Of a DNA stretch of 64,000 nt, positions 10,677 to 26,465 are shown piece after piece. Within the stretch, counting starts at the first letter, position 1, and the number at the start of each line of letters is the position of its first letter. The position numbers were made by a program, and so were the translations under genes. This stretch comes from Apostichopus japonicus (Eukaryota; Echinodermata; Holothuroidea; Aspidochirotida; Stichopodidae). Below the pieces are notes generated by a model that was given only the letters and a program-made list of their open reading frames with translations, did not search any database and was not told where the DNA came from. Where the stretch lies: contig NC_092562.1 of the NCBI RefSeq assembly GCF_037975245.1, positions 3,302,001-3,366,000 of the forward strand. The letters are read 5' to 3'.

Positions 10677-13600
10677 CGACCAAAAATCGATTCTTTCAGA
10701 TTTCGATCAGGATGGATTAACTCGATTCCCGTGACTCATATCTGTTGTTTAATCCATAAAAATCGGTTGACTGAGCTATCATTTTCATAAAAATGACATT
10801 TGAACATTCATATCAATATTATTTAATTTTCTATCAGATATGGACCTATTGTGGCAGTTTTATTGCCTGGTTGGTAACAGAATGGACCGCTCTATCACAT
10901 GGGCCTGTTTTGGGAAAAATTAAAATAATCACGATTTCGGCCAAAAATTGAAAAAATCATAAGGCTATACCCTTACCAAAATGTCAAATTTCGACCAAAA
11001 ATCGATTCTTTCCGATTTCGATCAGGATGGATTAACTCGATTCCCGTGACTCATATCTGTTGTTTAATCCATAAAAATCGGTTGACTGAGCTATCATTTT
11101 CATAAAAATGACATTTGAACATTCATATCAATATTATTTAATTTTCTATCAGATATGGACCTATTGTGGCAGTTTTATTGCCTGGTTGGTAACAGAATGG
11201 ACCGCTCTATCACATGGAACTGTTTTGGGAAAAATTAAAATAATCACGATTTCGGCCAAAAATTGAAAAAATCATAAGGCTATACCCTTACCAAAATGTC
11301 AAATTTCGACCAAAAATCGATTCTTTCAGATTTCGATCAGGATGGATTAACTCGATTCCCGTGACTCATATCTGTTGTTTAATCCATAAAAATCGGTTGA
11401 CTGAGCTATCATTTTCATAAAAATGACATTTGAACATTCATATCAATATTATTTAATTTTCTATCAGATATGGACCTATTGTGGCAGTTTTATTGCCTGG
11501 TTGGTAACAGAATGGACCGCTCTATCACATGGGCCTGTTTTGGGAAAAATTAAAATAATCACGATTTCGGCCAAAAAATTGAAAAAATCATAAGGCTATA
11601 CCCTTACCAAAATGTCAAATTTCGACCAAAAATCGATTCTTTCCGATTTCGATCAGGATGGATTAACTCGATTCCCGTGACTCATATCTGTTGTTTAATC
11701 CATAAAAATCGGTTGACTGAGCTATCATTTTCATAAAAATGACATTTGAACAATCATATCAATATTATTTAATTTTCTATCAGATATGGACCTATTGTGG
11801 CAGTTTTATTGCCTGGTTGGTAACAGAATGGACCGCTCTATCACATGGGCCTGTTTTGGGAAAAATTAAAATAATCACGATTTCGGCCAAAAATTGAAAA
11901 AATCATAAGGCTATACCCTTACCGATTCTTTCCGATTTCGATCAGGATGGATTAACTCGATTCCCGTGACTCATATCTGTTGTTTAATCCATAAAAATCG
12001 GTTGACTGAGCTATCATTTTCATAAAAATGACATTTGAACATTCATATCAATATTATTTAATTTTCTTTCAGATATGGACCTATTGTGGCAGTTTTATTG
12101 CCTGGTTGGTAACAGAATGGACCGCTCTATCACATGGAACTGTTTTGGGAAAAATTAAAATAATCACGATTTCGGCCAAAAATTGAAAAAATCATAAGGC
12201 TATACCCTTACCAAAATGTCAAATTTCGACCAAAAATCGATTCTTTCAGATTTCGATCAGGATGGATTAACTCGATTCCCGTGACTCATATCTGTTGTTT
12301 AATCCATAAAAATCGGTTGACTGAGCTATCATTTTCATAAAAATGACATTTGAACATTCATATCAATATTATTTAATTTTCTATCAGATATGGACCTATT
12401 GTGGCAGTTTTATTGCCTGGTTGGTAACAGAATGGACCGCTCTATCACATGGGCCTGTTTTGGGAAAAATTAAAATAATCACGATTTCGGCCAAAAATTG
12501 AAAAAATCATAAGGCTATACCCTTACCAAAATGTCAAATTTCGACCAAAAATCGATTCTTTCCGATTTCGATCAGGATGGATTAACTCGATTCCCGTGAC
12601 TCATATCTGTTGTTTAATCCATAAAAATCGGTTGACTGAGCTATCATTTTCATAAAAATGACATTTGAACATTCATATCAATATTATTTAATTTTCTATC
12701 AGATATGGACCTATTGTGGCAGTTTTATTGCCTGGTTGGTAACAGAATGGACCGCTCTATCACATGGAACTGTTTTGGGAAAAATTAAAATAATCACGAT
12801 TTCGGCCAAAAATTGAAAAAATCATAAGGCTATACCCTTACCAAAATGTCAAATTTCGACCAAAAATCGATTCTTTCAGATTTCGATCAGGATGGATTAA
12901 CTCGATTCCCGTGACTCATATCTGTTGTTTAATCCATAAAAATCGGTTGACTGAGCTATCATTTTCATAAAAATGACATTTGAACATTCATATCAATATT
13001 ATTTAATTTTCTATCAGATATGGACCTATTGTGGCAGTTTTATTGCCTGGTTGGTAACAGAATGGACCGCTCTATCACATGGGCCTGTTTTGGGAAAAAT
13101 TAAAATAATCACGATTTCGGCCAAAAAATTGAAAAAATCATAAGGCTATACCCTTACCAAAATGTCAAATTTCGACCAAAAATCGATTCTTTCCGATTTC
13201 GATCAGGATGGATTAACTCGATTCCCGTGACTCATATCTGTTGTTTAATCCATAAAAATCGGTTGACTGAGCTATCATTTTCATAAAAATGACATTTGAA
13301 CATTCATATCAATATTATTTAATTTTCTATCAGATATGGACCTATTGTGGCAGTTTTATTGCCTGGTTGGTAACAGAATGGACCGCTCTATCACATGGAA
13401 CTGTTTTGGGAAAAATTAAAATAATCACGATTTCGGCCAAAAATTGAAAAAATCATAAGGCTATACCCTTACCAAAATGTCAAATTTCGACCAAAAATCG
13501 ATTCTTTCCGATTTCGATCAGGATGGATTAACTCGATTCCCGTGACTCATATCTGTTGTTTAATCCATAAAAATCGGTTGACTGAGCTATCATTTTCATA

Positions 13601-13690
13601 AAAATGACATTTGAACATTCATATCAATATTATTTAATTTTCTATCAGATATGGACCTATTGTGGCAGTTTTATTGCCTGGTTGGTAACA

Positions 13691-16600
13691 GAATGAACCG
13701 CTCTATCACATGGAACTGTTTTGGGAAAAATTAAAATAATCACGATTTCGGCCAAAAATTGAAAAAATCATAAGGCTATACCCTTACCAAAATATCAAAT
13801 TTCGACCAAAAATCGATTCTTTCAGATTTCGATCAGGATGGATTAACTCGATTCCCGTGACTCATATCTGTTGTTTAATCCATAAAAATCGGTTGACTGA
13901 GCTATCATTTTCATAAAAATGACATTTGAACATTCATATCAATATTATTTAATTTTCTATCAGATATGGACCTATTGTGGCAGTTTTATTGCCTGGTTGG
14001 TAACAGAATGGACCGCTCTATCACATGGGCCTGTTTTGGGAAAAATTAAAATAATCACGATTTCGGCCAAAAAATTGAAAAAATCATAAGGCTATACCCT
14101 TACCAAAATGTCAAATTTCGACCAAAAATCGATTCTTTCCGATTTCGATCAGGATGGATTAACTCGATTCCCGTGACTCATATCTGTTGTTTAATCCATA
14201 AAAATCGGTTGACTGAGCTATCATTTTCATAAAAATGACATTTGAACATTCATATCAATATTATTTAATTTTCTATCAGATATGGACCTATTGTGGCAGT
14301 TTTATTGCCTGGTTGGTAACAGAATGGACCGCTCTATCACATGGGCCTGTTTTGGGAAAAATTAAAATAATCACGATTTCGGCCAAAAATTGAAAAAATC
14401 ATAAGGCTATACCCTTACCAAAATGTCAAATTTCGACCAAAAATCGATTCTTTCAGATTTCGATCAGGATGGATTAACTCGATTCCCGTGACTCATATCT
14501 GTTGTTTAATCCATAAAAATCGGTTGACTGAGCTATCATTTTCATAAAAATGACATTTGAACATTCATATCAATATTATTTAATTTTCTATCAGATATGG
14601 ACCTATTGTGGCAGTTTTATTGCCTGGTTGGTAACAGAATGGACCGCTCTATCACATGGGCCTGTTTTGGGAAAAATTAAAATAATCACGATTTCGGCCA
14701 AAAATTGAAAAAATCATAAGGCTATACCCTTACCAAAATGTCAAATTTCGACCAAAAATCGATTCTTTTAGATTTCGATCAGGATGGATTATATCGATTC
14801 CCGTGACTCATATCTGTTGTTTAATCCATAAAAATCGGTTGACTGAGCTATCATTTTCATAAAAATGACATTTGAACATTCATATCAATATTATTTAATT
14901 TTCTATCAGATATGGACCTATTGTGGCAGTTTTATTGCCTGGTTGGTAACAGAATGGACCGCTCTATCACATGGGCCTGTTTTGGGAAAAATTAAAATAA
15001 TCACGATTTCGGCCAAAAATTGAAAAAATCGTAAGGCTATACCCTTACCAAAATGTCAAATTTCGACCAAAAATCGATTCTTTCCGATTTCGATCAGGAT
15101 GGATTAACTCGATTCCCGTGACTCATATCTGTTGTTTAATCCATAAAAATCGGTTGACTGAGCTATCATTTTCATAAAAATGACATTTGAACATTCATAT
15201 CAATATTATTTAATTTTCTATCAGATATGGACCTATTGTGGCAGTTTTATTGCCTGGTTGGTAACAGAATGAACCGCTCTATCACATGGAACTGTTTTGG
15301 GAAAAATTAAAATAATCACGATTTCGGCCAAAAATTGAAAAAATCATAAGGCTATACCCTTACCAAAATATCAAATTTCGACCAAAAATCGATTCTTTCA
15401 GATTTCGATCAGGATGGATTAACTCGATTCCCGTGACTCATATCTGTTGTTTAATCCATAAAAATCGGTTGACTGAGCTATCATTTTCATAAAAATGACA
15501 TTTGAACATTCATATCAATATTATTTAATTTTCTATCAGATATGGACCTATTGTGGCAGTTTTATTGCCTGGTTGGTAACAGAATGGACCGCTCTATCAC
15601 ATGGGCCTGTTTTGGGAAAAATTAAAATAATCACGATTTCGGCCAAAAAATTGAAAAAATCATAAGGCTATACCCTTACCAAAATGTCAAATTTCGACCA
15701 AAAATCGATTCTTTCCGATTTCGATCAGGATGGATTAACTCGATTCCCGTGACTCATATCTGTTGTTTAATCCATAAAAATCGGTTGACTGAGCTATCAT
15801 TTTCATAAAAATGACATTTGAACATTCATATCAATATTATTTAATTTTCTATCAGATATGGACCTATTGTGGCAGTTTTATTGCCTGGTTGGTAACAGAA
15901 TGGACCGCTCTATCACATGGGCCTGTTTTGGGAAAAATTAAAATAATCACGATTTCGGCCAAAAATTGAAAAAATCATAAGGCTATACCCTTACCAAAAT
16001 GTCAAATTTCGACCAAAAATCGATTCTTTCAGATTTCGATCAGGATGGATTAACTCGATTCCCGTGACTCATATCTGTTGTTTAATCCATAAAAATCGGT
16101 TGACTGAGCTATCATTTTCATAAAAATGACATTTGAACATTCATATCAATATTATTTAATTTTCTATCAGATATGGACCTATTGTGGCAGTTTTATTGCC
16201 TGGTTGGTAACAGAATGGACCGCTCTATCACATGGGCCTGTTTTGGGAAAAATTAAAATAATCACGATTTCGGCCAAAAATTGAAAAAATCATAAGGCTA
16301 TACCCTTACCAAAATGTCAAATTTCGACCAAAAATCGATTCTTTTAGATTTCGATCAGGATGGATTATATCGATTCCCGTGACTCATATCTGTTGTTTAA
16401 TCCATAAAAATCGGTTGACTGAGCTATCATTTTCATAAAAATGACATTTGAACATTCATATCAATATTATTTAATTTTCTATCAGATATGGACCTATTGT
16501 GGCAGTTTTATTGCCTGGTTGGTAACAGAATGGACCGCTCTATCACATGGGCCTGTTTTGGGAAAAATTAAAATAATCACGATTTCGGCCAAAAATTGAA

Positions 16601-16842
16601 AAAATCGTAAGGCTATACCCTTACCAAAATGTCAAATTTCGACCAAAAATCGATTCTTTCCGATTTCGATCAGGATGGATTAACTCGATTCCCGTGACTC
16701 ATATCTGTTGTTTAATCCATAAAAATCGGTTGACTGAGCTATCATTTTCATAAAAATGACATTTGAACATTCATATCAATATTATTTAATTTTCTATCAG
16801 ATATGGACCTATTGTGGCAGTTTTATTGCCTGGTTGGTAACA
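13691..16842 (+). repeat. Higher-order repeat: two copies of a 5-unit block (1576 bp)
   Basis: Rare variants recur exactly 1576 bp apart: GAATGAACC at 13691 and 15267, ATATCAAATTT shortly after each, TTATATCG at about 14791 and 16367, and AAATCGTAAGG at 15031 and 16607. So a block of five units was duplicated in tandem. Confidence 0.85.
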
Positions 16843-18710
16843 GAATGGACCGCTCTATCACATGGGCCTGTTTTGGGAAAAATTAAAATAATCACGATTT
16901 CGGCCAAAAATTGAAAAAATCATAAGGCTATACCCTTACCAAAAAGTCAAATTTCGACCAAAAATCGATTCTTTCCGATTTCGATCAGGATGGATTAACT
17001 CGATTCCCGTGACTCATATCTGTTGTTTAATCCATAAAAATCGGTTGACTGAGCTATCATTTTCATAAAAATGACATTTGAACATTCATATCAATATTAT
17101 TTAATTTTCTATCAGATATGGACCTATTGTGGCAGTTTTATTGCCTGGTTGGTAACAGAATGGACCGCTCTATCACATGGACCTGTTTTGGGAAAAATTA
17201 AAATAATCACGATTTCGGCCAAAAATTGAAAAAATCATCAGGCTATATACCCTTACCAAAATGTCAAATTTCGACCAAAAATCGATTCTTTCAGATTTCG
17301 ATCAGGATGGATTAACTCGATTCCCGTGACTCATATCTGTTGTTTAATCCATAAAAATCGGTTGACTGAGCTATCATTTTCATAAAAATGACATTTGAAC
17401 ATTCATATCAATATTATTTAATTTTCTATATGGACCTATTGTGGCAGTTTTATTGCCTGGTTGGTAACAGAATGGACCGCTCTATCACATGGGCCTGTTT
17501 TGGGAAAAATTAAAATAATCACGATTTCGGCCAAAAATTGAAAAAATCATAAGGCTATACCCTTACCAAAATGTCAAATTTCGACCAAAAATCGATTCTT
17601 TCAGATTTCGATCAGGATGGATTAACTCGATTCCCGTGACTCATATCTGTTGTTTAATCCATAAAAATCGGTTGACTGAGCTATCATTTTCATAAAAATG
17701 ACATTTGAACATTCATATCAATATTATTTAATTTTCTATCAGATATGGACCTATTGTGGCAGTTTTATTGCCTGGTTGGTAACAGAATGGACCGCTCTAT
17801 CACATGGGCCTGTTTTGGGAAAAATTAAAATAATCACGATTTCGGCCAAAAATTGAAAAAATCATAAGGCTATACCCTTACCAAAATGTCAAATTTCGAC
17901 CAAAAATCGATTCTTTTAGATTTCGATCAGGATGGATTATATCGATTCCCGTGACTCATATCTGTTGTTTAATCCATAAAAATCGGTTGACTGAGCTATC
18001 ATTTTCATAAAAATGACATTTGAACATTCATATCAATATTATTTAATTTTCTATCAGATATGGACCTATTGTGGCAGTTTTATTGCCTGGTTGGTAACAG
18101 AATGGACCGCTCTATCACATGGGCCTGTTTTGGGAAAAATTAAAATAATCACGATTTCGGCCAAAAATTGAAAAAATCATAAGGCTATACCCTTACCAAA
18201 ATGTCAAATTTCGACCAAAAATCGATTCTTTCAGATTTCGATCAGGATGGATTAACTCGATTCCCGTGACTCATATCTGTTGTTTAATCCATAAAAATCG
18301 GTTGACTGAGCTATCATTTTCATAAAAATGACATTTGAACATTCATATCAATATTATTTAATTTTCTATCAGATATGGACCTATTGTGGCAGTTTTATTG
18401 CCTGGTTGGTAACAGAATGGACCGCTCTATCACATGGGCCTGTTTTGGGAAAAATTAAAATAATCACGATTTCGGCCAAAAATTGAAAAAATCATACCCT
18501 TACCAAAATGTCAAATTTCGACCAAAAATCGATTCTTTCCGATTTCGATCAGGATGGATTATATCGATTCCCGTGACTCATATCTGTTGTTTAATCCATA
18601 AAAATCGGTTGACTGAGCTATCATTTTCATAAAAATGACATTTGAACATTCATATCAATATTATTTAATTTTCTATCAGATATGGACCTATTGTGGCAGT
18701 TTTATTGCCT

Positions 18711-21700
18711 GGCTGGTAACAGAATGGACCGCTCTATCACATGGGCCTGTTTTGGGAAAAATTAAAATAATCACGATTTCGGCCAAAAATTGAAAAAATC
18801 ATAAGGCTATACCCTTACCAAAATGTCAAATTTCGACAAAAAATCAATTCTCTCCGATTTCGATCAGGATGGATTATATCGATTCCCGTTCCTCATATCT
18901 GTTGTTTAATCCATAAAAATCGGTTGACTGAGCTATCATTTTCATAAAAATGACATTTGAACATTCATATCAATATTATTTAATTTTCTATCAGATATGG
19001 ACCTATTGTGGCAGTTTTATTGCCTGGTTGGTAACAGAATGGACCTCTCTATCACATGGGCCTGTTTTGGGAAAAATTAAAATAATTACGATTTCGGCCA
19101 AAAATTGAAAAAATCATAAGGCTATACCCTTACCAAAATGTCAAATTTCGACCAAAAATCGATTCTTTCAGATTTCGATCAGGATGGATTAACTCGATTC
19201 CCGTGACTCATATCTGTTGTTTAATCCATAAAAATCGGTTGACTGAGCTATCATTTTCATAAAAATGACATTTGAACATTCATATCAATATTATTTAATT
19301 TTCTATCAGATATGGACCTATTGTGGCAGTTTTATTGCCTGGTTGGTAACAGAATGGACCGCTCTATCACATGGGCCTGTTTTGGGAAAAATTAAAATAA
19401 TCACGATTTCGGCCAAAAATTGAAAAAATCATAAGGCTATACCCTTACCAAAATGTCAAATTTCGACCAAAAATCAATTCTCTCCGATTTCGATCAGGAT
19501 GGATTATATCGATTCCCGTGACTCATATCTGTTGTTTAATCCATAAAAATCGGTTGACTGAGCTATCATTTTCATAAAAATGACATTTGAACATTCATAT
19601 CAATATTATTTAATTTTCTATCAGATATGGACCTATTGTGGCAGTTTTATTGCCTGGTTGGTAACAGAATGGACCGCTCTATCACATGGGCCTGTTTTGG
19701 GAAAAATTAAAATAATCACGATTTCGGCCAAAAATTGAAAAAATCATAAGGCTATACCCTTACCAAAATGTCAAATTTCGACCAAAAATCGATTCTTTCA
19801 GATTTCGATCAGGATGGATTAACTCGATTCCCGTGACTCATATCTGTTGTTTAATCCATAAAAATCGGTTGACTGAGCTATCATTTTCATAAAAATGACA
19901 TTTGAACATTCATATCAATATTATTTAATTTTCTATCAGATATGGACCTATTGTGGCAGTTTTATTGCCTGGTTGGTAACAGAATGGACCGCTCTATCAC
20001 ATGGGCCTGTTTTGGGAAAAATTAAAATAATCACGATTTCGGCCAAAAATTGAAAAAATCATACCCTTACCAAAATGTCAAATTTCGACCAAAAATCGAT
20101 TCTTTCCGATTTCGATCAGGATGGATTAACTCGATTCCCGTGACTCATATCTGTTGTTTAATCCATAAAAATCGGTTGACTGAGCTATCATTTTCATAAA
20201 AATGACATTTGAACATTCATATCAATATTATTTAATTTTCTATCAGATATGGACCTATTGTGGCAGTTTTATTGCCTGGCTGGTAACAGAATGGACCGCT
20301 CTATCACATGGGCCTGTTTTGGGAAAAATTAAAATAATCACGATTTCGGCCAAAAATTGAAAAAATCATAAGGCTATACCCTTACCAAAATGTCAAATTT
20401 CGACAAAAAATCAATTCTCTCCGATTTCGATCAGGATGGATTATATCAATTCCCGTGACTCATATCTGTTGTTTAATCCATAAAAATCGGTTGACTGAGC
20501 TATCATTTTCATAAAAATGACATTTGAACATTCATATCAATATTATTTAATTTTCTATCAGATATGGACCTATTGTGGCAGTTTTATTGCCTGGTTGGTA
20601 ACAGAATGGACCTCTCTATCACATGGGCCTGTTTTGGGAAAAATTAAAATAATTACGATTTCGGCCAAAAATTGAAAAAATCATAAGGCTATACCCTTAC
20701 CAAAATGTCAAATTTCGACCAAAAATCGATTCTTTCAGATTTCGATCAGGATGGATTAACTCGATTCCCGTGACTCATATTTGTTGTTTAATCCATAAAA
20801 ATCGGTTGACTGAGCTATCATTTTCATAAAAATGACATTTGAACATTCATATCAATATTATTTAATTTTCTATCAGATATGGACCTATTGTGGCAGTTTT
20901 ATTGCCTGGTTGGTAACAGAATGGACCGCTCTATCACATGGGCCTGTTTTGGGAAAAATTAAAATAATCACGATTTCGGCCAAAAATTGAAAAAATCATA
21001 AGGCTATATATACCCTTACCAAAATGTCAAATTTCGACCAAAAATCGATTCTTTCCGATTTCGATCAGGATGGATTATATCGATTCCCGTGACTCATATC
21101 TGTTGTTTAATCCATAAAAATCGGTTGACTGAGCTATCATTTTCATAAAAATGACATTTGAACATTCATATCAATATTATTTAATTTTCTATCAGATATG
21201 GACCTATTGTGGCAGTTTTATTGCCTGGTTGGTAACAGAATGGACCTCTCTATCACATGGGCCTGTTTTGGGAAAAATTAAAATAATTACGATTTCGGCC
21301 AAAAATTGAAAAAATCATAAGGCTATACCCTTACCAAAATGTCAAATTTCGACCAAAAATCGATTCTTTCAGATTTCGATCAGGATGGATTAACTCGATT
21401 CCCGTGACTCATATCTGTTGTTTAATCCATAAAAATCGGTTGACTGAGCTATCATTTTCATAAAAATGACATTTGAACATTCATATCAATATTATTTAAT
21501 TTTCTATCAGATATGGACCTATTGTGGCAGTTTTATTGCCTGGTTGGTAACAGAATGGACCGCTCTATCACATGGGCCTGTTTTGGGAAAAATTAAAATA
21601 ATCACGATTTCGGCCAAAAAATTGAAAAAATCATAAGGCTATACCCTTACCAAAATGTCAAATTTCGACCAAAAATCGATTCTTTCCGATTTCGATCAGG

Positions 21701-21844
21701 ATGGATTATATCGATTCCCGTGACTCATATCTGTTGTTTAATCCATAAAAATCGGTTGACTGAGCTATCATTTTCATAAAAATGACATTTGAACATTCAT
21801 ATCAATATTATTTAATTTTCTATCAGATATGGACCTATTGTGGC
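18711..21844 (+). repeat. Higher-order repeat: second 5-unit block (1567 bp)
   Basis: The rare variants GGCTGGTAAC (18711 and 20278) and CGACAAAAAATCAATTCTC (18834 and 20401) recur 1567 bp apart, with GGACCTCTCT and AATTACG variants in the following unit of each. The two blocks differ by a few bases, e.g. CCGTTCCTCAT versus CCGTGACTCAT. Outer limits are approximate. Confidence 0.75.
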
Positions 21845-23395
21845 AGTTTTATTGCCTGGTTGGTAACAGAATGGACCGCTCTATCACATGGGCCTGTTTT
21901 GGGAAAAATTAAAATAATCACGATTTCGGCCAAAAATTGAAAAAATCATAAGGCTATACCCTTACCAAAATGTCAAATTTCGACCAAAAATCGATTCTTT
22001 CAGATTTCGATCAGGATGGATTATATCGATTCCCGTGACTCATATCTGTTGTTTAATCCATAAAAATCGGTTGACTGAGCTATCATTTTCATAAAAATGA
22101 CATTTGAACATTCATATCAATATTATTTAATTTTCTATCAGATATGGACCTATTGTGGCAGTTTTATTGCCTGGTTGGTAACAGAATGGACCGCTCTATC
22201 ACATGGGCCTGTTTTGGGAAAAATTAAAATAATCACGATTTCGGCCAAAAATTGAAAAAATCATAAGGCTATACCCTTACCAAAATGTCAAATTTCGACC
22301 AAAAATCGATTCTTTCCGATTTCGATCAGGATGGATTAACTCGATTCCCGTGACTCATATCTGTTGTTTAATCCATAAAAATCGGTTGACTGAGCTATCA
22401 TTTTCATAAAAATGACATTTGAACATTCATATCAATATTATTTAATTTTCTATCAGATATGGACCTATTGTGGCAGTTTTATTGCCTGGTTGGTAACAGA
22501 ATGGACCGCTCTATCACATGGGCCTGTTTTGGGAAAAATTAAAATAATCACGATTTCGGCCAAAAATTGAAAAAATCATAAGGCTATACCCTTACCAAAA
22601 TGTCAAATTTCGACCAAAAATCAATTCTCTCCGATTTCGATCAGGATGGATTATATCGATTCCCGTGACTCATATCTGTTGTTTAATCCATAAAAATCGG
22701 TTGACTGAGCTATCATTTTCATAAAAATGACATTTGAACATTCATATCAATATTATTTAATTTTCTATCAGATATGGACCTATTGTGGCAGTTTTATTGC
22801 CTGGTTGGTAACAGAATGGACCGCTCTATCACATGGGCCTGTTTTGGGAAAAATTAAAATAATCACGATTTCGGCCAAAAATTGAAAAAATCATACCCTT
22901 ACCAAAATGTCAAATTTCGACCAAAAATCGATTCTTTCCGATTTCGATCAGGATGGATTAACTCGATTCCCGTGACTCATATCTGTTGTTTAATCCATAA
23001 AAATCGGTTGACTGAGCTATCATTTTCATAAAAATGACATTTGAACATTCATATCAATATTATTTAATTTTCTATCAGATATGGACCTATTGTGGCAGTT
23101 TTATTGCCTGGTTGGTAACAGAATGGACCTCTCTATCACATGGGCCTGTTTTGGGAAAAATTAAAATAATTACGATTTCGGCCAAAAATTGAAAAAATCA
23201 TAAGGCTATACCCTTACCAAAATGTCAAATTTCGACCAAAAATCGATTCTTTCAGATTTCGATCAGGATGGATTAACTCGATTCCCGTGACTCATATCTG
23301 TTGTTTAATCCATAAAAATCGGTTGACTGAGCTATCATTTTCATAAAAATGACATTTGAACATTCATATCAATATTATATAATTTTCTGTCAGAT

Positions 23396-23630
23396 ATGGA
23401 CCTATTGTGGCAGTTTTATTGCCTGGTTGGTAACAGAATGGAAAAAATCAATCAAAATGTCAAATTTCGACCAAAAATCGATTCTTTCAGATTTCGATCA
23501 GGATGGATTAACTCGATTCCCGTAACTCATATATGTTGTTTAATCCATAAAAATCGGTTGACTGAGGTATCATTTTCATAAAAATGACATTTGAACATTC
23601 ATATCAATATTATTTAATTTTCTATAAGAT
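23396..23630 (+). repeat. Deleted 235-bp satellite unit, copy 1
   Basis: About 80 bp is missing between GAATGG and AAAATGTC. The unit carries linked variants: TTATATAATTTTCTGTC before it, CGTAACTCATATATG inside, GAGGTATC, and CTATAAGAT after. The deletion opens a 61-codon frame that is not thought to be a gene. Confidence 0.9.
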
Positions 23631-26465
23631 ATGGACCTATTGTGGCAGTTTTATTGCCTGGTTGGTAACAGAATGGACCGCTCTATCACATGGGCCTGTT
23701 TTGGGAAAAATTAAAATAATCACGATTTCGGCCAAAAATTGAAAAAATCATAAGGCTATATATACCCTTACCAAAATGTCAAATTTCGACCAAAAATCGA
23801 TTCTTTCCGATTTCGATCAGGATGGATTATATCAATTCCCGTGACTCATATCTGTTGTTTAATCCATAAAAATCGGTTGACTGAGCTATCATTTTCATAA
23901 AAATGACATTTGAACATTCATATCAATATTATTTAATTTTCTATCAGATATGGACCTATTGTGGCAGTTTTATTGCCTGGTTGGTAACAGAATGGACCGC
24001 TCTATCACATGGGCCTGTTTTGGGAAAAATTAAAATAATCACGATTTCGGCCAAAAATTGAAAAAATCATAAGGCTATACCCTTACCAAAATGTCAAATT
24101 TCGACCAAAAATCGATTCTTTCCGATTTCGATCAGGATGGATTATATCGATTCCCGTGACTCATATCTGTTGTTTAATCCATAAAAATCGGTTGACTGAG
24201 CTATCATTTTCATAAAAATGACATTTGAACATTCATATCAATATTATTTAATTTTCTATCAGATATGGACCTATTGTGGCAGTTTTATTGCCTGGTTGGT
24301 AACAGAATGGACCGCTCTATCACATGGGCCTGTTTTGGGAAAAATTAAAATAATCACGATTTCGGCCAAAAATTGAAAAAATCATAAGGCTATACCCTTA
24401 CCAAAATGTCAAATTTCGACCAAAAATCGATTCTTTCCGATTTCGATCAGGATGGATTATATCGATTCCCGTGACTCATATCTGTTGTTTAATCCATAAA
24501 AATCGGTTGACTGAGCTATCATTTTCATAAAAATGACATTTGAACATTCATATCAATATTATTTAATTTTCTATCAGATATGGACCTATTGTGGCAGTTT
24601 TATTGCCTGGTTGGTAACAGAATGGACCGCTCTATCACATGGGCCTGTTTTGGGAAAAATTAAAATAATCACGATTTCGGCCAAAAATTGAAAAAATCAT
24701 AAGGCTATACCCTTACCAAAATGTCAAATTTCGACCAAAAATCGATTCTTTCAGATTTCGATCAGGATGGATTATATCGATTCCCGTGACTCATATCTGT
24801 TGTTTAATCCATAAAAATCGGTTGACTGAGCTATCATTTTCATAAAAATGACATTTGAACATTCATATCAATATTATTTAATTTTCTATCAGATATGGAC
24901 CTATTGTGGCAGTTTTATTGCCTGGTTGGTAACAGAATGGACCGCTCTATCACATGGGCCTGTTTTGGGAAAAATTAAAATAATCACGATTTCGGCCAAA
25001 AATTGAAAAAATCATAAGGCTATATATACCCTTACCAAAATGTCAAATTTCGACCAAAAATCGATTCTTTCCGATTTCGATCAGGATGGATTATATCAAT
25101 TCCCGTGACTCATATCTGTTGTTTAATCCATAAAAATCGGTTGACTGAGCTATCATTTTCATAAAAATGACATTTGAACATTCATATCAATATTATTTAA
25201 TTTTCTATCAGATATGGACCTATTGTGGCAGTTTTATTGCCTGGTTGGTAACAGAATGGACCGCTCTATCACATGGGCCTGTTTTGGGAAAAATTAAAAT
25301 AATCACGATTTCGGCCAAAAATTGAAAAAATCATAAGGCTATACCCTTACCAAAATGTCAAATTTCGACCAAAAATCGATTCTTTCAGATTTCGATCAGG
25401 ATGGATTATATCGATTCCCGTGACTCATATCTGTTGTTTAATCCATAAAAATCGGTTGACTGAGCTATCATTTTCATAAAAATGACATTTGAACATTCAT
25501 ATCAATATTATTTAATTTTCTATCAGATATGGACCTATTGTGGCAGTTTTATTGCCTGGTTGGTAACAGAATGGACCGCTCTATCACATGGGCCTGTTTT
25601 GGGAAAAATTAAAATAATCACGATTTCGGCCAAAAATTGAAAAAATCATACCCTTACCAAAATGTCAAATTTCGACCAAAAATCGATTCTTTCCGATTTC
25701 GATCAGGATGGATTATATCGATTCCCGTGACTCATATCTGTTGTTTAATCCATAAAAATCGGTTGACTGAGCTATCATTTTCATAAAAATGACATTTGAA
25801 CATTCATATCAATATTATTTAATTTTCTATCAGATATGGACCTATTGTGGCAGTTTTATTGCCTGGTTGGTAACAGAATGGACCGCTCTATCACATGGGC
25901 CTGTTTTGGGAAAAATTAAAATAATCACGATTTCGGCCAAAAATTGAAAAAATCATAAGGCTATACCCTTACCAAAATGTCAAATTTCGACCAAAAATCG
26001 ATTCTTTCAGATTTCGATCAGGATGGATTATATCGATTCCCGTGACTCATATCTGTTGTTTAATCCATAAAAATCGGTTGACTGAGCTATCATTTTCATA
26101 AAAATGACATTTGAACATTCATATCAATATTATTTAATTTTCTATCAGATATGGACCTATTGTGGCAGTTTTATTGCCTGGTTGGTAACAGAATGGACCG
26201 CTCTATCACATGGGCCTGTTTTGGGAAAAATTAAAATAATCACGATTTCGGCCAAAAATTGAAAAAATCATAAGGCTATACCCTTACCAAAATGTCAAAT
26301 TTCGACCAAAAATCGATTCTTTCAGATTTCGATCAGGATGGATTAACTCGATTCCCGTGACTCATATCTGTTGTTTAATCCATAAAAATCGGTTGACTGA
26401 GCTATCATTTTCATAAAAATGACATTTGAACATTCATATCAATATTATATAATTTTCTGTCAGAT

